Translations under genes and position numbers: made by a program
Shown: positions 1 through 9,163 of the stretch, one piece after another
How the letters are laid out: every line of letters starts with the position of its first letter
Position numbering within the stretch: position 1 is the first letter of the stretch
The notes under the pieces: model-generated
Database searches by the model: none
What the model saw: the letters and a program-made list of their open reading frames with translations, nothing else
What the model was told of the DNA's origin: nothing
Origin: Gammaproteobacteria bacterium
GTDB taxonomy: Bacteria > Pseudomonadota > Gammaproteobacteria > Pseudomonadales > Pseudohongiellaceae
Direction of reading: 5' to 3'
DNA: 34,980 bases
Assembly (NCBI GenBank): GCA_947458495.1
Contig: CANHAR010000002.1
Location: 1-34,980 of the forward strand

Positions 1-18
1 ATGGAGATATAAAAACAA

Positions 19-459
19 ATGAACCCTGTCAATTTTGATTTATTAAAAGGCCTTTTTAGTGGGTCAGATAGTGAAAGCAATTCAAAGCAACTATTGAAAG
101 AAATTCTGCTATTAGTGCTTGCTCGAGCCACTCGCGCAGACACAAACATCGAAGCCGATGAGTTGACAACCGTGCAATCCATCCTGAACGAAGTGCTGGG
201 TGAGACCATCAGTCTGGCCGATGTCAAACTGGCGGCAACCTCGGAGATGTTTGAACGCAGATCCCTTGACCGCTCACTGACAAAAGCCACCCGCAAGCTC
301 ACTGACGAAGATCGCATACTGATCTTGCAATGCCTGGCTCAGGTCTTCCGTGCAGATAACCAGATCCGCGAGAGTGAACTCGATTACTTTGATCGTGTAG
401 CCAATGCCCTTAAAGCGACACCCTCTGAAATTGCCGGGTTGCGCGTCGGCCCAATCTGA
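19..459 (+). CDS. TerB-like (tellurite resistance TerB family) protein
   Basis: 146-aa ORF, acidic helical protein with two halves of the type 'LLxLARATRADTNIEADEL...' and 'CLAQVFRADNQIRESELDYFDRVANAL', typical of the TerB fold. Confidence 0.75.
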   Translation: MNPVNFDLLKGLFSGSDSESNSKQLLKEILLLVLARATRADTNIEADELTTVQSILNEVLGETISLADVKLAATSEMFERRSLDRSLTKATRKLTDEDRILILQCLAQVFRADNQIRESELDYFDRVANALKATPSEIAGLRVGPI

Positions 460-474
460 TAAAAATTGTTGTTG

Positions 475-499
475 GGGCTCTTTTCACTTAGAAGAGCCT
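475..499 (+). terminator. possible terminator hairpin after TerB-like gene
   Basis: GGCTCTT (476-482) pairs with AAGAGCC (492-498), loop of 9 nt; no clear T-tract follows. Confidence 0.35.
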
Positions 500-755
500 C
501 TCGACGCAAACAGCCATCTGCCATACCCGTACTGCAGATCACCAAACCGCGATTACAAAGCCGGCCACCGGGGCCAGGCACTCTCTGGACCATACCAGTG
601 TGCGGCAACGTCTAACCTAAAGAACTTGTCTTAAACAAACGACAATCAAGACTCATCGGCAATGCCGACGCAATATTTTGCATGAAAATTTCTCTCTGAT
701 GTGGTATCGGTATAGGCGAAATTTCATTTCAAACCAACAACAAAAGGACCCATCT

Positions 756-1694
756 ATGATCAGACCACTCCGCCAGCTCCTGTCTGGCTCTGCACTCTTA
801 ACCGTCAGCATGACAGCTGCATTGCTCACTGCGGCACCGGCTGCGCTGGCTCAGGAAACCATCGATATAACCGGCTGGGGTACCGGTGCAGTACAACCAG
901 TGCCCATCCATGAAGGCCGTCCTTGGGGCTGGGCGGTACGCGACTACATGGAGAATCCTGACCGCGAGCTCTATAACACGGCAAAAGCCAAGCTGCTGCG
1001 CGGCGAACAGATATTCAGCCACTCGATCTCAACATTTGATATCGAGCGCTACTGCAGAGAAGCACCGGACTATGACTACACCTGGTTCGAGATGCAGCAC
1101 AGCACGCTGAGTTATGACGAAGTTGCCAAAATGTTCGCGGCCTGCCCGAATGTTGGCGCCACACCTATCCTGCGTGTACCCGATGCACTGGAAGGTAGCG
1201 TTCAGAAGGCCATGGATATGGGTATGCTCGGCATCATAGTACCAACGGTCAACGACGCAATTCAGGCGCGCGAGGCAGCACGCTACGCCCGCTTCCCACC
1301 CATTGCACGACGCAGCGCCGGTGGTGGACAAGGCACTGGCCTCTGGACCCCCTTCCTGCCAGAGGGTGAAACCTTCCGTAACAGTGTTAATGACAACATG
1401 CTGGTAGTAGTGATGATCGAAACCGTGGAAGGCGTTAACAACGCGCACGAGATCGCATCAGTACCCGGTGTGGATGTGGTCTTGTTAGGTAACGCCGATC
1501 TGGCAGGTTTCTCGGGTTTCGCGCAGAACTCCCCTGAGTATCGGGATCTGCAGATCAGGACGCGCAACGCCACATATCGTGCTGGCAAAATCTGGGCAAA
1601 TGCCTCTACTCAGATGGCAGAAGGCACGCCGCTCTCCCACGAATCACTGATGTACCTGATGGGCCCGAGCATCTCTGAACGGGCTGCGCGTTAA
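756..1694 (+). CDS. exported HpcH/HpaI aldolase / citrate lyase family protein
   Basis: ORF with start at ATG 756 (AAAGGA upstream); signal peptide MIRPLRQLLSGSALLTVSMTAALLTAAPAALAQ; 'WFEMQHSTLSYDEV', 'PILRVPD...VQKAMDMGMLGIIVPTVNDAIQAREAARYARFPPIARRSAG' and 'VVMIETVEGVNNAHEIASVPGVDVVLLGNADLAG' match the HpcH/HpaI fold. Confidence 0.85.
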   Translation: MIRPLRQLLSGSALLTVSMTAALLTAAPAALAQETIDITGWGTGAVQPVPIHEGRPWGWAVRDYMENPDRELYNTAKAKLLRGEQIFSHSISTFDIERYCREAPDYDYTWFEMQHSTLSYDEVAKMFAACPNVGATPILRVPDALEGSVQKAMDMGMLGIIVPTVNDAIQAREAARYARFPPIARRSAGGGQGTGLWTPFLPEGETFRNSVNDNMLVVVMIETVEGVNNAHEIASVPGVDVVLLGNADLAGFSGFAQNSPEYRDLQIRTRNATYRAGKIWANASTQMAEGTPLSHESLMYLMGPSISERAAR

Positions 1695-1710
1695 CAGTTA
1701 GTTCTGTTGG

Positions 1711-1753
1711 TTCCGCTGACGTTATGCCAATGCATAGCGACAGCGGAATTTTT
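1711..1753 (+). terminator. rho-independent terminator of the HpcH/HpaI gene
   Basis: TTCCGCTG (1711-1718) / CAGCGGAA (1741-1748) stem followed by TTTTT (1749-1753). Confidence 0.8.
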
Positions 1754-1855
1754 GATCTCCTGCCCCAGACCCAACATGCTAGAATCCCCTCCAGTTAAAA
1801 GTCGCCGCCAAGGCAATTCCTGCGCAGCACATCTATCCCGGAGATTAACAGCGTT

Positions 1856-3523
1856 ATGGCACAGTTCGTTTACACCATGCACCGCGTGGGCAAAGTTGTC
1901 CCGCCCAAAAAAGAAATCCTCAAAGACATTTCTCTGTCATTTTTCCCCGGCGCCAAAATTGGCGTATTGGGTTTAAACGGTTCAGGCAAATCCACACTGC
2001 TGCGCATCATGGCGGGCGTGGACAAAGAATATAACGGCGAAGCGCGCGCGCAGACCGGCATCAACGTTGGTTACCTGCCGCAGGAGCCAGCATTAAATCC
2101 AGCCAAAGACGTGCGTGGCAACATTGAAGAAGGCATGGGCGACATCATCAAACTGCTCGAAGAATTCAACGCCATCAGCGATCGCTTTGCCGAGCCGATG
2201 AGCGATGATGAAATGAATGATCTTCTTGAAAAACAAGGAGAACTGCAAAACGCCATCGACGCCGCCAACGGCTGGGATCTGGAGCGCACTCTGGAGCGCG
2301 CCGCCGATGCATTGCGTCTGCCGCCATGGGACGCAGACGTGACCAAACTGTCAGGTGGTGAAAAGCGCCGTGTTGCGCTGTGTCGTCTGCTGTTGTCCAA
2401 CCCCGATATGCTGTTGCTCGACGAGCCTACCAACCACCTGGACGCCGAAAGCGTGGCCTGGCTGGAGCGCTTCCTGGTGGAATTCCCCGGCACCGTGGTA
2501 GCGATTACACACGATCGTTATTTCCTCGATAACGCTGCCGGCTGGATTCTGGAACTCGACCGTGGTCACGGCATTCCCTACGAAGGCAACTACACCAACT
2601 GGCTGGAAACCAAAGAATCGCGGCTGGAAACTGAAGCCAAGCAGGAAGCCGCGCGTGAGAAAACTATCCGCTCTGAACTCGAATGGGTGCGCAGCAATCC
2701 AAAGGGGCGTCAGGCCAAGAGCAAAGCGCGTATGGCGCGTTTTGAAGAGTTGAACTCACAGGAATATCAGAAGCGCAACGAGACCACCGAACTATACATT
2801 CCGCCGGGGCCACGTCTGGGCGACAAAGTGCTGGAAGTGAAAAACCTGTGCAAAGGTTTTGGTGATCGCATGCTCATTAACGACCTGACGTTCTCAGTGC
2901 CAAAAGGCGCGATCGTCGGCATTATTGGTGGTAACGGTGCGGGTAAAACCACCTTCCTGCGCATGCTGACCGGTGTTGAAAAGCCCGACAGCGGCACCAT
3001 TGAACTGGGCGAAACCGTGGATCTGGCCTATGTCGATCAGAGCCGCGACTCACTCAACGGCGACAAAACCGTGTGGGAAGAACTGTCCGACGGCCAGGAT
3101 ATCCTGCAGATCGGCCGGTACGAGATTCCCTCACGCGCCTACGCCGGACGCTTTAACTTCCGTGGCGGCGACCAGCAGAAGTTCATCAAGGATTTGTCCG
3201 GCGGAGAGCGCAACCGTCTGCATCTGGCAAAACTGCTCAAGCGTGGCGCCAATGTGCTGTTGCTCGACGAACCAACCAACGATCTTGATGTGGAAACCTT
3301 GCGGGCACTGGAAGAAGGTCTGCTGAACTTCCCCGGCGCCGCCATTGTGGTGTCGCACGATCGCTGGTTCCTTGACCGTATCTGCACACACATTCTGGCG
3401 TTTGAAGGCGATAGCCAAGTGGTGTTCCACGAAGGTAACTACTCCGACTACGAAGCCGATCGCCGCAAACGCCTCGGTTCGGAATATCAGCCGACACGCA
3501 TCAAGTACCGCAAGCTCGGGTAA
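1856..3523 (+). CDS. ettA: energy-dependent translational throttle protein EttA (ABC-F ATPase)
   Basis: 555 aa; two Walker A motifs ([18 protein letters not shown]), LSGGE signatures, [22 protein letters not shown]; EttA-like start [47 protein letters not shown]. Confidence 0.97.
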   Translation: MAQFVYTMHRVGKVVPPKKEILKDISLSFFPGAKIGVLGLNGSGKSTLLRIMAGVDKEYNGEARAQTGINVGYLPQEPALNPAKDVRGNIEEGMGDIIKLLEEFNAISDRFAEPMSDDEMNDLLEKQGELQNAIDAANGWDLERTLERAADALRLPPWDADVTKLSGGEKRRVALCRLLLSNPDMLLLDEPTNHLDAESVAWLERFLVEFPGTVVAITHDRYFLDNAAGWILELDRGHGIPYEGNYTNWLETKESRLETEAKQEAAREKTIRSELEWVRSNPKGRQAKSKARMARFEELNSQEYQKRNETTELYIPPGPRLGDKVLEVKNLCKGFGDRMLINDLTFSVPKGAIVGIIGGNGAGKTTFLRMLTGVEKPDSGTIELGETVDLAYVDQSRDSLNGDKTVWEELSDGQDILQIGRYEIPSRAYAGRFNFRGGDQQKFIKDLSGGERNRLHLAKLLKRGANVLLLDEPTNDLDVETLRALEEGLLNFPGAAIVVSHDRWFLDRICTHILAFEGDSQVVFHEGNYSDYEADRRKRLGSEYQPTRIKYRKLG

Positions 3524-3529
3524 ATTCAG

Positions 3530-4183
3530 TTAGACACAGAGGCTGGCGCGCAGATCTTTCAACCGGTTCTGCCGCTCCTCATACGTGAGCGGGCGCGACG
3601 GGTTTTCAGGCAAGGCCTGCACCATCGGCACCTCCAGCTGTTCGCCACGCATCACGCGCTCACACAACTGTTTGTAGTAGTACGAAAACAGCGGGAACAC
3701 TTTGTCTTCCGGCTCTGTCGCCAGCAGGTACCAGTCGGCAGCTTTGCCGGCAAAATACACTGCCGGGTGACTCCAGGTATGCAGATGTTTGGGCGCGGGT
3801 GCACGACAGGCTTCGGTGTAGGCTTCCCACTCCGAGGGCAGTCCAAACAAATCAAATGATTGTTCACAGGCGCGGATCATCGTTGAGATGGTCGGCAGAT
3901 AATCCTGACTTTTCACCAGCCGGCGCGCGGCGGTCACCAGCTGCAGCGGATGAAAATCTGACAGGCATTCCAGCCAGTATTTTTTGGCCAGGATCAGCCG
4001 GTCCGGATCGCCGTACGCTTTGTGATACTGGTTGTGATAGGCGAGCTCAAACTCGGCAAACATCTGGTTGATGGCATCAATCAGATCCGGGCCGTTACTC
4101 GGCCCAGCTGCGGTCGGTGAAACGCTTGAATGCGGCTTCAAGGCCTTGCCCGCCTCGTTCAGCAGCGAATTGATCTTTTGCAT
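3530..4183 (-). CDS. phage lambda replication protein P-like protein
   Basis: 217 aa; 'DAINQMFAEFELAYHNQYHKAYGD...LAKKYWLECLSDFHPLQLVTAARRLVKSQDYLPTISTMIRACE' resembles the replication protein P family; next to a DnaT-like gene. Confidence 0.65.
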   Translation of the reverse strand: MQKINSLLNEAGKALKPHSSVSPTAAGPSNGPDLIDAINQMFAEFELAYHNQYHKAYGDPDRLILAKKYWLECLSDFHPLQLVTAARRLVKSQDYLPTISTMIRACEQSFDLFGLPSEWEAYTEACRAPAPKHLHTWSHPAVYFAGKAADWYLLATEPEDKVFPLFSYYYKQLCERVMRGEQLEVPMVQALPENPSRPLTYEERQNRLKDLRASLCV

Positions 4184-5348
4184 AACGATCCGTTAATCCT
4201 GTTTTGATGGCTTCCGGGCGCCGCGCCCAGCTGTATTTCACAAACTGCAAAAAGCGCGTGTTCCATGATGACTGCGGCTGCCCAGTATCGCGCCAGTAGA
4301 GCACAAACTCGGCGACTTTGCCGCGTGCAAAGGTCTCGTCGATTTCGGCCAGGCGCAGCACTTCAAACACATCCGGGCTGGGCTGCCAGTCTTCGGCAAT
4401 CGGGCGCGGCACACCGTCGTTAACCACCGAGACCTGATAACGCGCCCATTGTCGGCGAATGTGCTCAATAAAGCGGGTATTCCACGCGCCATTCTGAGCG
4501 CCGCGTTCGCGCCAGTAAAGCACAAACTCCGGCACTGCATCGTCGATAAACGCCTCGCTGATGCCGGCATTGTGCAGGATCGACACGGCATCCGCATTGG
4601 GCCGCCAGTCTGCGGACATCGGCGCATCCAACTCGGCCGAGCCACGGCGGGTCTGCTCCATGCGCCACTCGCGCAGCACATGTTTGTAAAACGCATTGCC
4701 CCAGGAGAATCGTGATTGCGCACGATCACGCCAGTACATCACAAAACCCGGCACCAGACTGAGCGCAAACGCATCAGGCACACCGTGCTGCCGACACAAG
4801 GACAACCACTCCTGATCCGGCTGCCAGTCGTTAGAAATATAGGCTGCTGAACCATCGCGCGTGCGCACGCCCGACACCGCCGCGCTGCCATTGTGCGCAC
4901 GTTGGGACATACGTTGTGGCACTCGTTGTGGCACACGCTGAGGTGCTGAATGAGGTGCGGAATGCGGTGCTGAATGAGGTGCTGAATGGGCTGCAGGCTG
5001 TGGCGCCGACTGTAACGCCGGAGCTGGCTCGGACTGCAAGACCGGCCGCTGATTGATCGCAAACAGCCAGCTGTCATCGCGCCCGGTAATCGGATCAATC
5101 AGAATCAGCCCAAGATCCTGCAGACTTTTTTGCACCCGCTTGACATCAATCCACGCCCAGAATGGCAGCGCGTCGAGCAGCGCCTGCTGATCCAACTCCA
5201 GCCAGTTCAGACCCTGGCGCAGCACACCGGCTTTATACATCATCAGCTCGCTGAGCACGTGCAGCAACACGGCCTCTTCCAGACCGATGGTTGCCGCCAG
5301 TGTTGGCGAAATGATTAATGGACGTTCGGGTATCAGTGAGGATTGCAT
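4095..5348 (-). CDS. protein with three tandem DnaT-like ssDNA-binding domains
   Basis: 417 aa; three similar segments: 'DWQPDQEWLSLCRQHGVPDAFALSLVPGFVMYWRDRAQSRFSWGNAFYKHVLREW', 'DWRPNADAVSILHNAGISEAFIDDAVPEFVLYWRERGAQNGAWNTRFIEHIRRQW', 'DWQPSPDVFEVLRLAEIDETFARGKVAEFVLYWRDTGQPQSSWNTRFLQFVKYSW'. Confidence 0.8.
   Translation of the reverse strand: MQSSLIPERPLIISPTLAATIGLEEAVLLHVLSELMMYKAGVLRQGLNWLELDQQALLDALPFWAWIDVKRVQKSLQDLGLILIDPITGRDDSWLFAINQRPVLQSEPAPALQSAPQPAAHSAPHSAPHSAPHSAPQRVPQRVPQRMSQRAHNGSAAVSGVRTRDGSAAYISNDWQPDQEWLSLCRQHGVPDAFALSLVPGFVMYWRDRAQSRFSWGNAFYKHVLREWRMEQTRRGSAELDAPMSADWRPNADAVSILHNAGISEAFIDDAVPEFVLYWRERGAQNGAWNTRFIEHIRRQWARYQVSVVNDGVPRPIAEDWQPSPDVFEVLRLAEIDETFARGKVAEFVLYWRDTGQPQSSWNTRFLQFVKYSWARRPEAIKTGLTDRYAKDQFAAERGGQGLEAAFKRFTDRSWAE
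4909..4996 (-). repeat. 12-bp coding tandem repeat (linker of the DnaT-like protein)
   Basis: Successive 12-bp units such as AGGTGCTGAATG/AGGTGCGGAATG/CGGTGCTGAATG/AGGTGCTGAATG and ACGTTGTGGCAC/TCGTTGTGGCAC; encodes HSAPHSAPHSAPHSAPQRVPQRVPQRMSQRA. Confidence 0.85.
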
Positions 5349-5367
5349 GGCGCGCCTGGGCGTTGGT

Positions 5368-6624
5368 TCAGCGTGATTCTGTTTCTGTGTTCGAGCCCGA
5401 GCTTACCACATCAGACGCTGCCACCGCCCGCTGCCGGGCACTGATCAGGATCAAAAATCCGGCAAATACAAACGCTGCGCTAGAGACCACCGGCGACAAC
5501 AGCCAACCGTCAAACCACCACGGCAGCAGCGCACACAGCCCCCAGAATACTGCGCTGTGCATCACCGCATCGCGCCGGCCTTCCAGTATCCGGCCGTTCA
5601 GCCAAAGACCCGCGCCCAGCGGAATAAAATGCACCAGCGCCTGGGTAAAGTTATCCACCGGCACCCACAACAGAAACGCCATCATGACCAATACCAGCAA
5701 CACATGCACCGTCAGCACGGCCGCTGACAAGGCTGCTGGTATTGACGGGTTAAACTTCTGCTGAGTCTGCGGCAGACAACGCGGCAGCGGATAACGCTCA
5801 TTGACATCCGCTGGCCGCCAGCCGGTAGGCATAAACCACAAGCGCACTTTGTCCCACCAGCGCTCGGCGTGCCAACTGTCCTGCAGCAATTGCCAGTGCA
5901 CCTGCGCATTGGCAAAAAACGGGTTCCAGCTGTGCAGCGCCTTTCGCACTCCGTAAGCACAGGGCTCTTCTGCCAGTTCCGCCTGATAGGTACCAAACAG
6001 CCGGTCCCACAGAATAAACACCCCTCCATAATTGCGGTCGATGTACGGATCATTGATGGCGTGATGCACTCGGTGGTTCATCGGCGTCACAAACACCAGC
6101 TCCATCCAGCCCAAGGTGCCGATCAGACGTGTGTGCACCCAATACTGATAAAGCAGATTCAGCGAACCCACGGTGGCAATGACTTCTGGCGGGAAACCCA
6201 TAAACAGCAGCGGCAGGTAAAACACCGATCCGACGATAAAACTATTAAAGGGCTGACGCAGTGCGGTGGTGAGGTTGTACTCCTCACTTTGATGGTGCAC
6301 CACATGAATGCCCCATAACACATTGATGCTGTGTTGGGCGCGGTGACTCCAGTAATAACAGGCGTCGTACAACACAAAAGCCACCACCCACAACAGCGGC
6401 GTCATGGTCAATTCACCATGCGGCAACACCGTCCACAGTGTTGTGTAGCCCAGGAAACTCACCAGGCGCGTAGCAAATCCCGTGGTCATGCTGATCATGC
6501 CGGTGCTCAGCGACGCCACTGCATCGTTGAGCCGGTAAACGCCCGCCTTGCGGTAATGGTTGACCACCAGCTCCACTAAAATCAGCAAAATAAACATCGG
6601 TATGGCTAAAAGAATCAGGTTCAT
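5368..6624 (-). CDS. sterol desaturase / fatty acid hydroxylase family membrane protein
   Basis: Histidine motifs 'YYWSHRAQHSINVLWGIHVVHHQSEEYN' and 'MNHRVHHAIN'; multiple TM segments; start taken at MNLILLAIP (ORF opens at 6648). Confidence 0.9.
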   Translation of the reverse strand: MNLILLAIPMFILLILVELVVNHYRKAGVYRLNDAVASLSTGMISMTTGFATRLVSFLGYTTLWTVLPHGELTMTPLLWVVAFVLYDACYYWSHRAQHSINVLWGIHVVHHQSEEYNLTTALRQPFNSFIVGSVFYLPLLFMGFPPEVIATVGSLNLLYQYWVHTRLIGTLGWMELVFVTPMNHRVHHAINDPYIDRNYGGVFILWDRLFGTYQAELAEEPCAYGVRKALHSWNPFFANAQVHWQLLQDSWHAERWWDKVRLWFMPTGWRPADVNERYPLPRCLPQTQQKFNPSIPAALSAAVLTVHVLLVLVMMAFLLWVPVDNFTQALVHFIPLGAGLWLNGRILEGRRDAVMHSAVFWGLCALLPWWFDGWLLSPVVSSAAFVFAGFLILISARQRAVAASDVVSSGSNTETESR

Positions 6625-6655
6625 GGTTATTGTTCTCTGATGATCCAATCAGCTG

Positions 6656-8392
6656 TTACATATACTCCAGCGTGCCAATTCGTGCCAGCATTTCAGTGAC
6701 AATCTGCAGATCCATCTCAAATTGTTCAATGGTTTTGAATTCATTGTCTGTATGCCCGGTGTACTTCACCCCCGGCATCGCCAGTCCAAACTGCACACCA
6801 TTCGGCAGATCATGAATCGAAGTCGAGCCATCGGAGGACATAAACTCGCGCGGCAGATTCAGATTCTCGGTGGCTACATCCAGCAGCGTCTGTATCCACT
6901 GACCTTCCGGGTTGCGGAACATTGGTTCGGCAATCGACAGCTGCAGATCCAACGGCAGATTGCTCAGCGCCGACCACTCATTCAGGCGGTCCAAAATATC
7001 TTGCTGCAACTCCGCGATGTCACGCCCCTTGGGCACACGCAGATTGGTGATCAGCTGCATGCCACTGCTGTCCACCTGCACAAAGGTCAGCGACGCCGTC
7101 AGCGGCCCCATAAAGTCATCACTAAAATCAATGCCCAGCTGCCGCCCGGTGTAGTCCAGCCCAAAATTGCTGACCGCATACAAAATCGCATCGGTCAGAT
7201 GATTGTTTTTGATGGGCACCACCAGCCCGCTTTCAAAGATAAAATCAAACAGTCGCGCCACCGGATTGACGCCTGTCCACGGCTCCGACGAATGCGCCGA
7301 CACCCCGGTTACCCGCAGCTCCACACGATCGGCCAGCGCCGTGGCGCTGATGGCAAAGTCCGAGCCATTTAACGCCACATAATTAATGCTCAACTGTTGC
7401 AGGCGTGCCGCCAACACCGCCGGATCTGCCACCAACAAGGTCGCTGTCGCTGCTCCCGGAATCTGATTACCCGCCAGACCGCCGGTCAGATGAATCAACT
7501 CCGCGCCCTCACCCATCGCCGCGCGATACGGAAACTGCGCCAGCAAGGTGCCATAACCCTTCTCGGCAATAATCACCGGATACCCGCCATCCAGGGCAAT
7601 GTTGAAGTCCGGCAGCGCATTACGTTCCAGATAATAAGGCATGGCCTCGCCCGTGGTTTCCTCCGTTGTATCAATCAACAGCCGCAGGGTGCGCTGCAGC
7701 GGCAACTGCTCCTGCACAATCACCCTCATGGCAAACATCACCGCCACAATACCGTTTTTATTGTCCTCCGCACCGCGCCCATACAAACGCCCGTCTATCT
7801 GCGTCAGCGTAAACGGATCCAGTTGAGTACCGTCATCCAGCACCCAATCTGCAGCGTTGGCGGGGACAACGTCGGCGTGGGCGTGCAAAGCCACCAGCTC
7901 CGTATTGCCAGCCGGCGCGCCCGGTAAGGTGATCTCATAGACGCGGTGATCAACATTGCGGAAGGTCAGGCCAAACTCCAGCGCCAAGGCCTCCAGCCGC
8001 GCTGCTATCCGATGGAAAGCCGGATTGTCATACTGCGCCACCGACGCATCCAGAAACGTGGGAATTGCCACCAGCTCTTTTAAAACCTCACGGGCTTCGT
8101 CGGCGTAACGCACTCGGGTGTAGATACCCAGCAACCGGAACAGCTGTGCCTGTTGCTCCGCGTCCGTCACTGCCTGCCCGGATTGGTAAACCTCGGTTAT
8201 CGCCGCCAGATCCGGATATATGGATGATACCTGCGAGAGAAAGTCATCAAAACTTTGAACGCTCTGCGCCGACAACTGCTGAAGCAGCGCGTCAGTGTGC
8301 GCTTTGGTCAGATTAGCGGCATTGCCCGGCACAGACACCGCCAGGCTCAGACTCAGAAAAACAAGCTTAAACAGCATTTTCAACATATACAC
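6656..8392 (-). CDS. M20 family metallopeptidase (dipeptidase, PepV/Sapep-like), exported
   Basis: N-terminal signal peptide; 'LVALHAHADVVPAN', 'GRGAEDNKNGIVAVMFAMRVI', 'DTTEETTGEAMPYYLE', 'SAHSSEPWTGVNPVARL', 'FGLAMPGVKYTGHTDNEF'. Confidence 0.88.
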   Translation of the reverse strand: MYMLKMLFKLVFLSLSLAVSVPGNAANLTKAHTDALLQQLSAQSVQSFDDFLSQVSSIYPDLAAITEVYQSGQAVTDAEQQAQLFRLLGIYTRVRYADEAREVLKELVAIPTFLDASVAQYDNPAFHRIAARLEALALEFGLTFRNVDHRVYEITLPGAPAGNTELVALHAHADVVPANAADWVLDDGTQLDPFTLTQIDGRLYGRGAEDNKNGIVAVMFAMRVIVQEQLPLQRTLRLLIDTTEETTGEAMPYYLERNALPDFNIALDGGYPVIIAEKGYGTLLAQFPYRAAMGEGAELIHLTGGLAGNQIPGAATATLLVADPAVLAARLQQLSINYVALNGSDFAISATALADRVELRVTGVSAHSSEPWTGVNPVARLFDFIFESGLVVPIKNNHLTDAILYAVSNFGLDYTGRQLGIDFSDDFMGPLTASLTFVQVDSSGMQLITNLRVPKGRDIAELQQDILDRLNEWSALSNLPLDLQLSIAEPMFRNPEGQWIQTLLDVATENLNLPREFMSSDGSTSIHDLPNGVQFGLAMPGVKYTGHTDNEFKTIEQFEMDLQIVTEMLARIGTLEYM

Positions 8393-8454
8393 GCCCTCAG
8401 ATAAGGCGGTATCTTAGCGCCCGGACCCAATAAAAACACTCAGGAGAATCACCC

Positions 8455-8883
8455 ATGCTGCAACAACTCAGCAGTCTCATCACCACGGTATCTAACCCTC
8501 TCGGCCGCTTTATTCTCGGCATCTATTTTCTGCTGCCCGGCCTCGCAAAGTTCACCAGCTACGACTTCCACGTCGAGTACATGGCCTCCAAAGGCATGAT
8601 GTTTATCCCCTTCTTCCTGATCCTCAGCGGCCTCATGCAAGTCGGCGGTGCCGCTGCGCTGTTTGCCGGATTCCAGGTGCGCATCACCGCCTTCCTGCTC
8701 GCCGGACTCACCCTCATCATCAGCCTGGTCATGCACGACTTCTGGACCCTGGAAGAAGGTTTGCAACGCTCACACGAAACCCAGAACTTCTTCAAGAACA
8801 TGGGCATCATGGCGGGTTTGCTGATTCTGACCAATGCCGGAGCTGGCGCGTTTAGTGTGGATAATCACAAGAAGTCAGCGTGA
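8455..8883 (+). CDS. DoxX family protein
   Basis: 'NPLGRFILGIYFLLPGLAKFTSYDFHVEYMASKGMMF...LSGLMQVGGAAALFAGFQVRITAFLLAGLTLIISLVMHDFWT' typical DoxX. Confidence 0.9.
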   Translation: MLQQLSSLITTVSNPLGRFILGIYFLLPGLAKFTSYDFHVEYMASKGMMFIPFFLILSGLMQVGGAAALFAGFQVRITAFLLAGLTLIISLVMHDFWTLEEGLQRSHETQNFFKNMGIMAGLLILTNAGAGAFSVDNHKKSA

Positions 8884-8969
8884 GTGGTAGTTGGCAAAGC
8901 GCAGGCCAGAGGCCAGCGAAACCAAAAAATAGACAAGGAAAGAACCCGGATTTTTTCTCGGGCAGGCTC

Positions 8970-9000
8970 TTGGAAAGCCCCCCGGGTTCTGACATATAAT
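8970..9000 (+). promoter_or_regulatory. putative sigma70 promoter of tRNA-Pro
   Basis: TTGGAA (8970-8975), 19-bp spacer, perfect TATAAT (8995-9000), followed by GC-rich TCGACCCG discriminator-like sequence upstream of the tRNA. Confidence 0.55.
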
Positions 9001-9073
9001 TCGACCCGTTCAGACAGCCGCAACATCGGCATCCGCGTCGCAGCCCTTGCGACACCTGAACAGTCAAAATATT

Positions 9074-9150
9074 CGGAGTGTAGCTCAGTCCGGTAGAGCA
9101 CCGCCTTCGGGAGGCGGGGGTCGGAGGTTCGAATCCTCTCACTCCGACCA
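9074..9150 (+). tRNA. tRNA-Pro (anticodon CGG)
   Basis: Acceptor CGGAGTG/CACTCCG, anticodon stem-loop CCGCC-TTCGGGA-GGCGG, T-arm GGAGGTTCGAATCCTC, encoded ACCA end. Confidence 0.97.
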
Positions 9151-9163
9151 GTTAAATCAAGAC

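Noticed and set aside
9074-9150. tRNA-Pro as an integration site for a genomic island
   Set aside because: No integrase next to it and no duplicated tRNA 3' end noticed elsewhere in the window; neighbours look like core genes.
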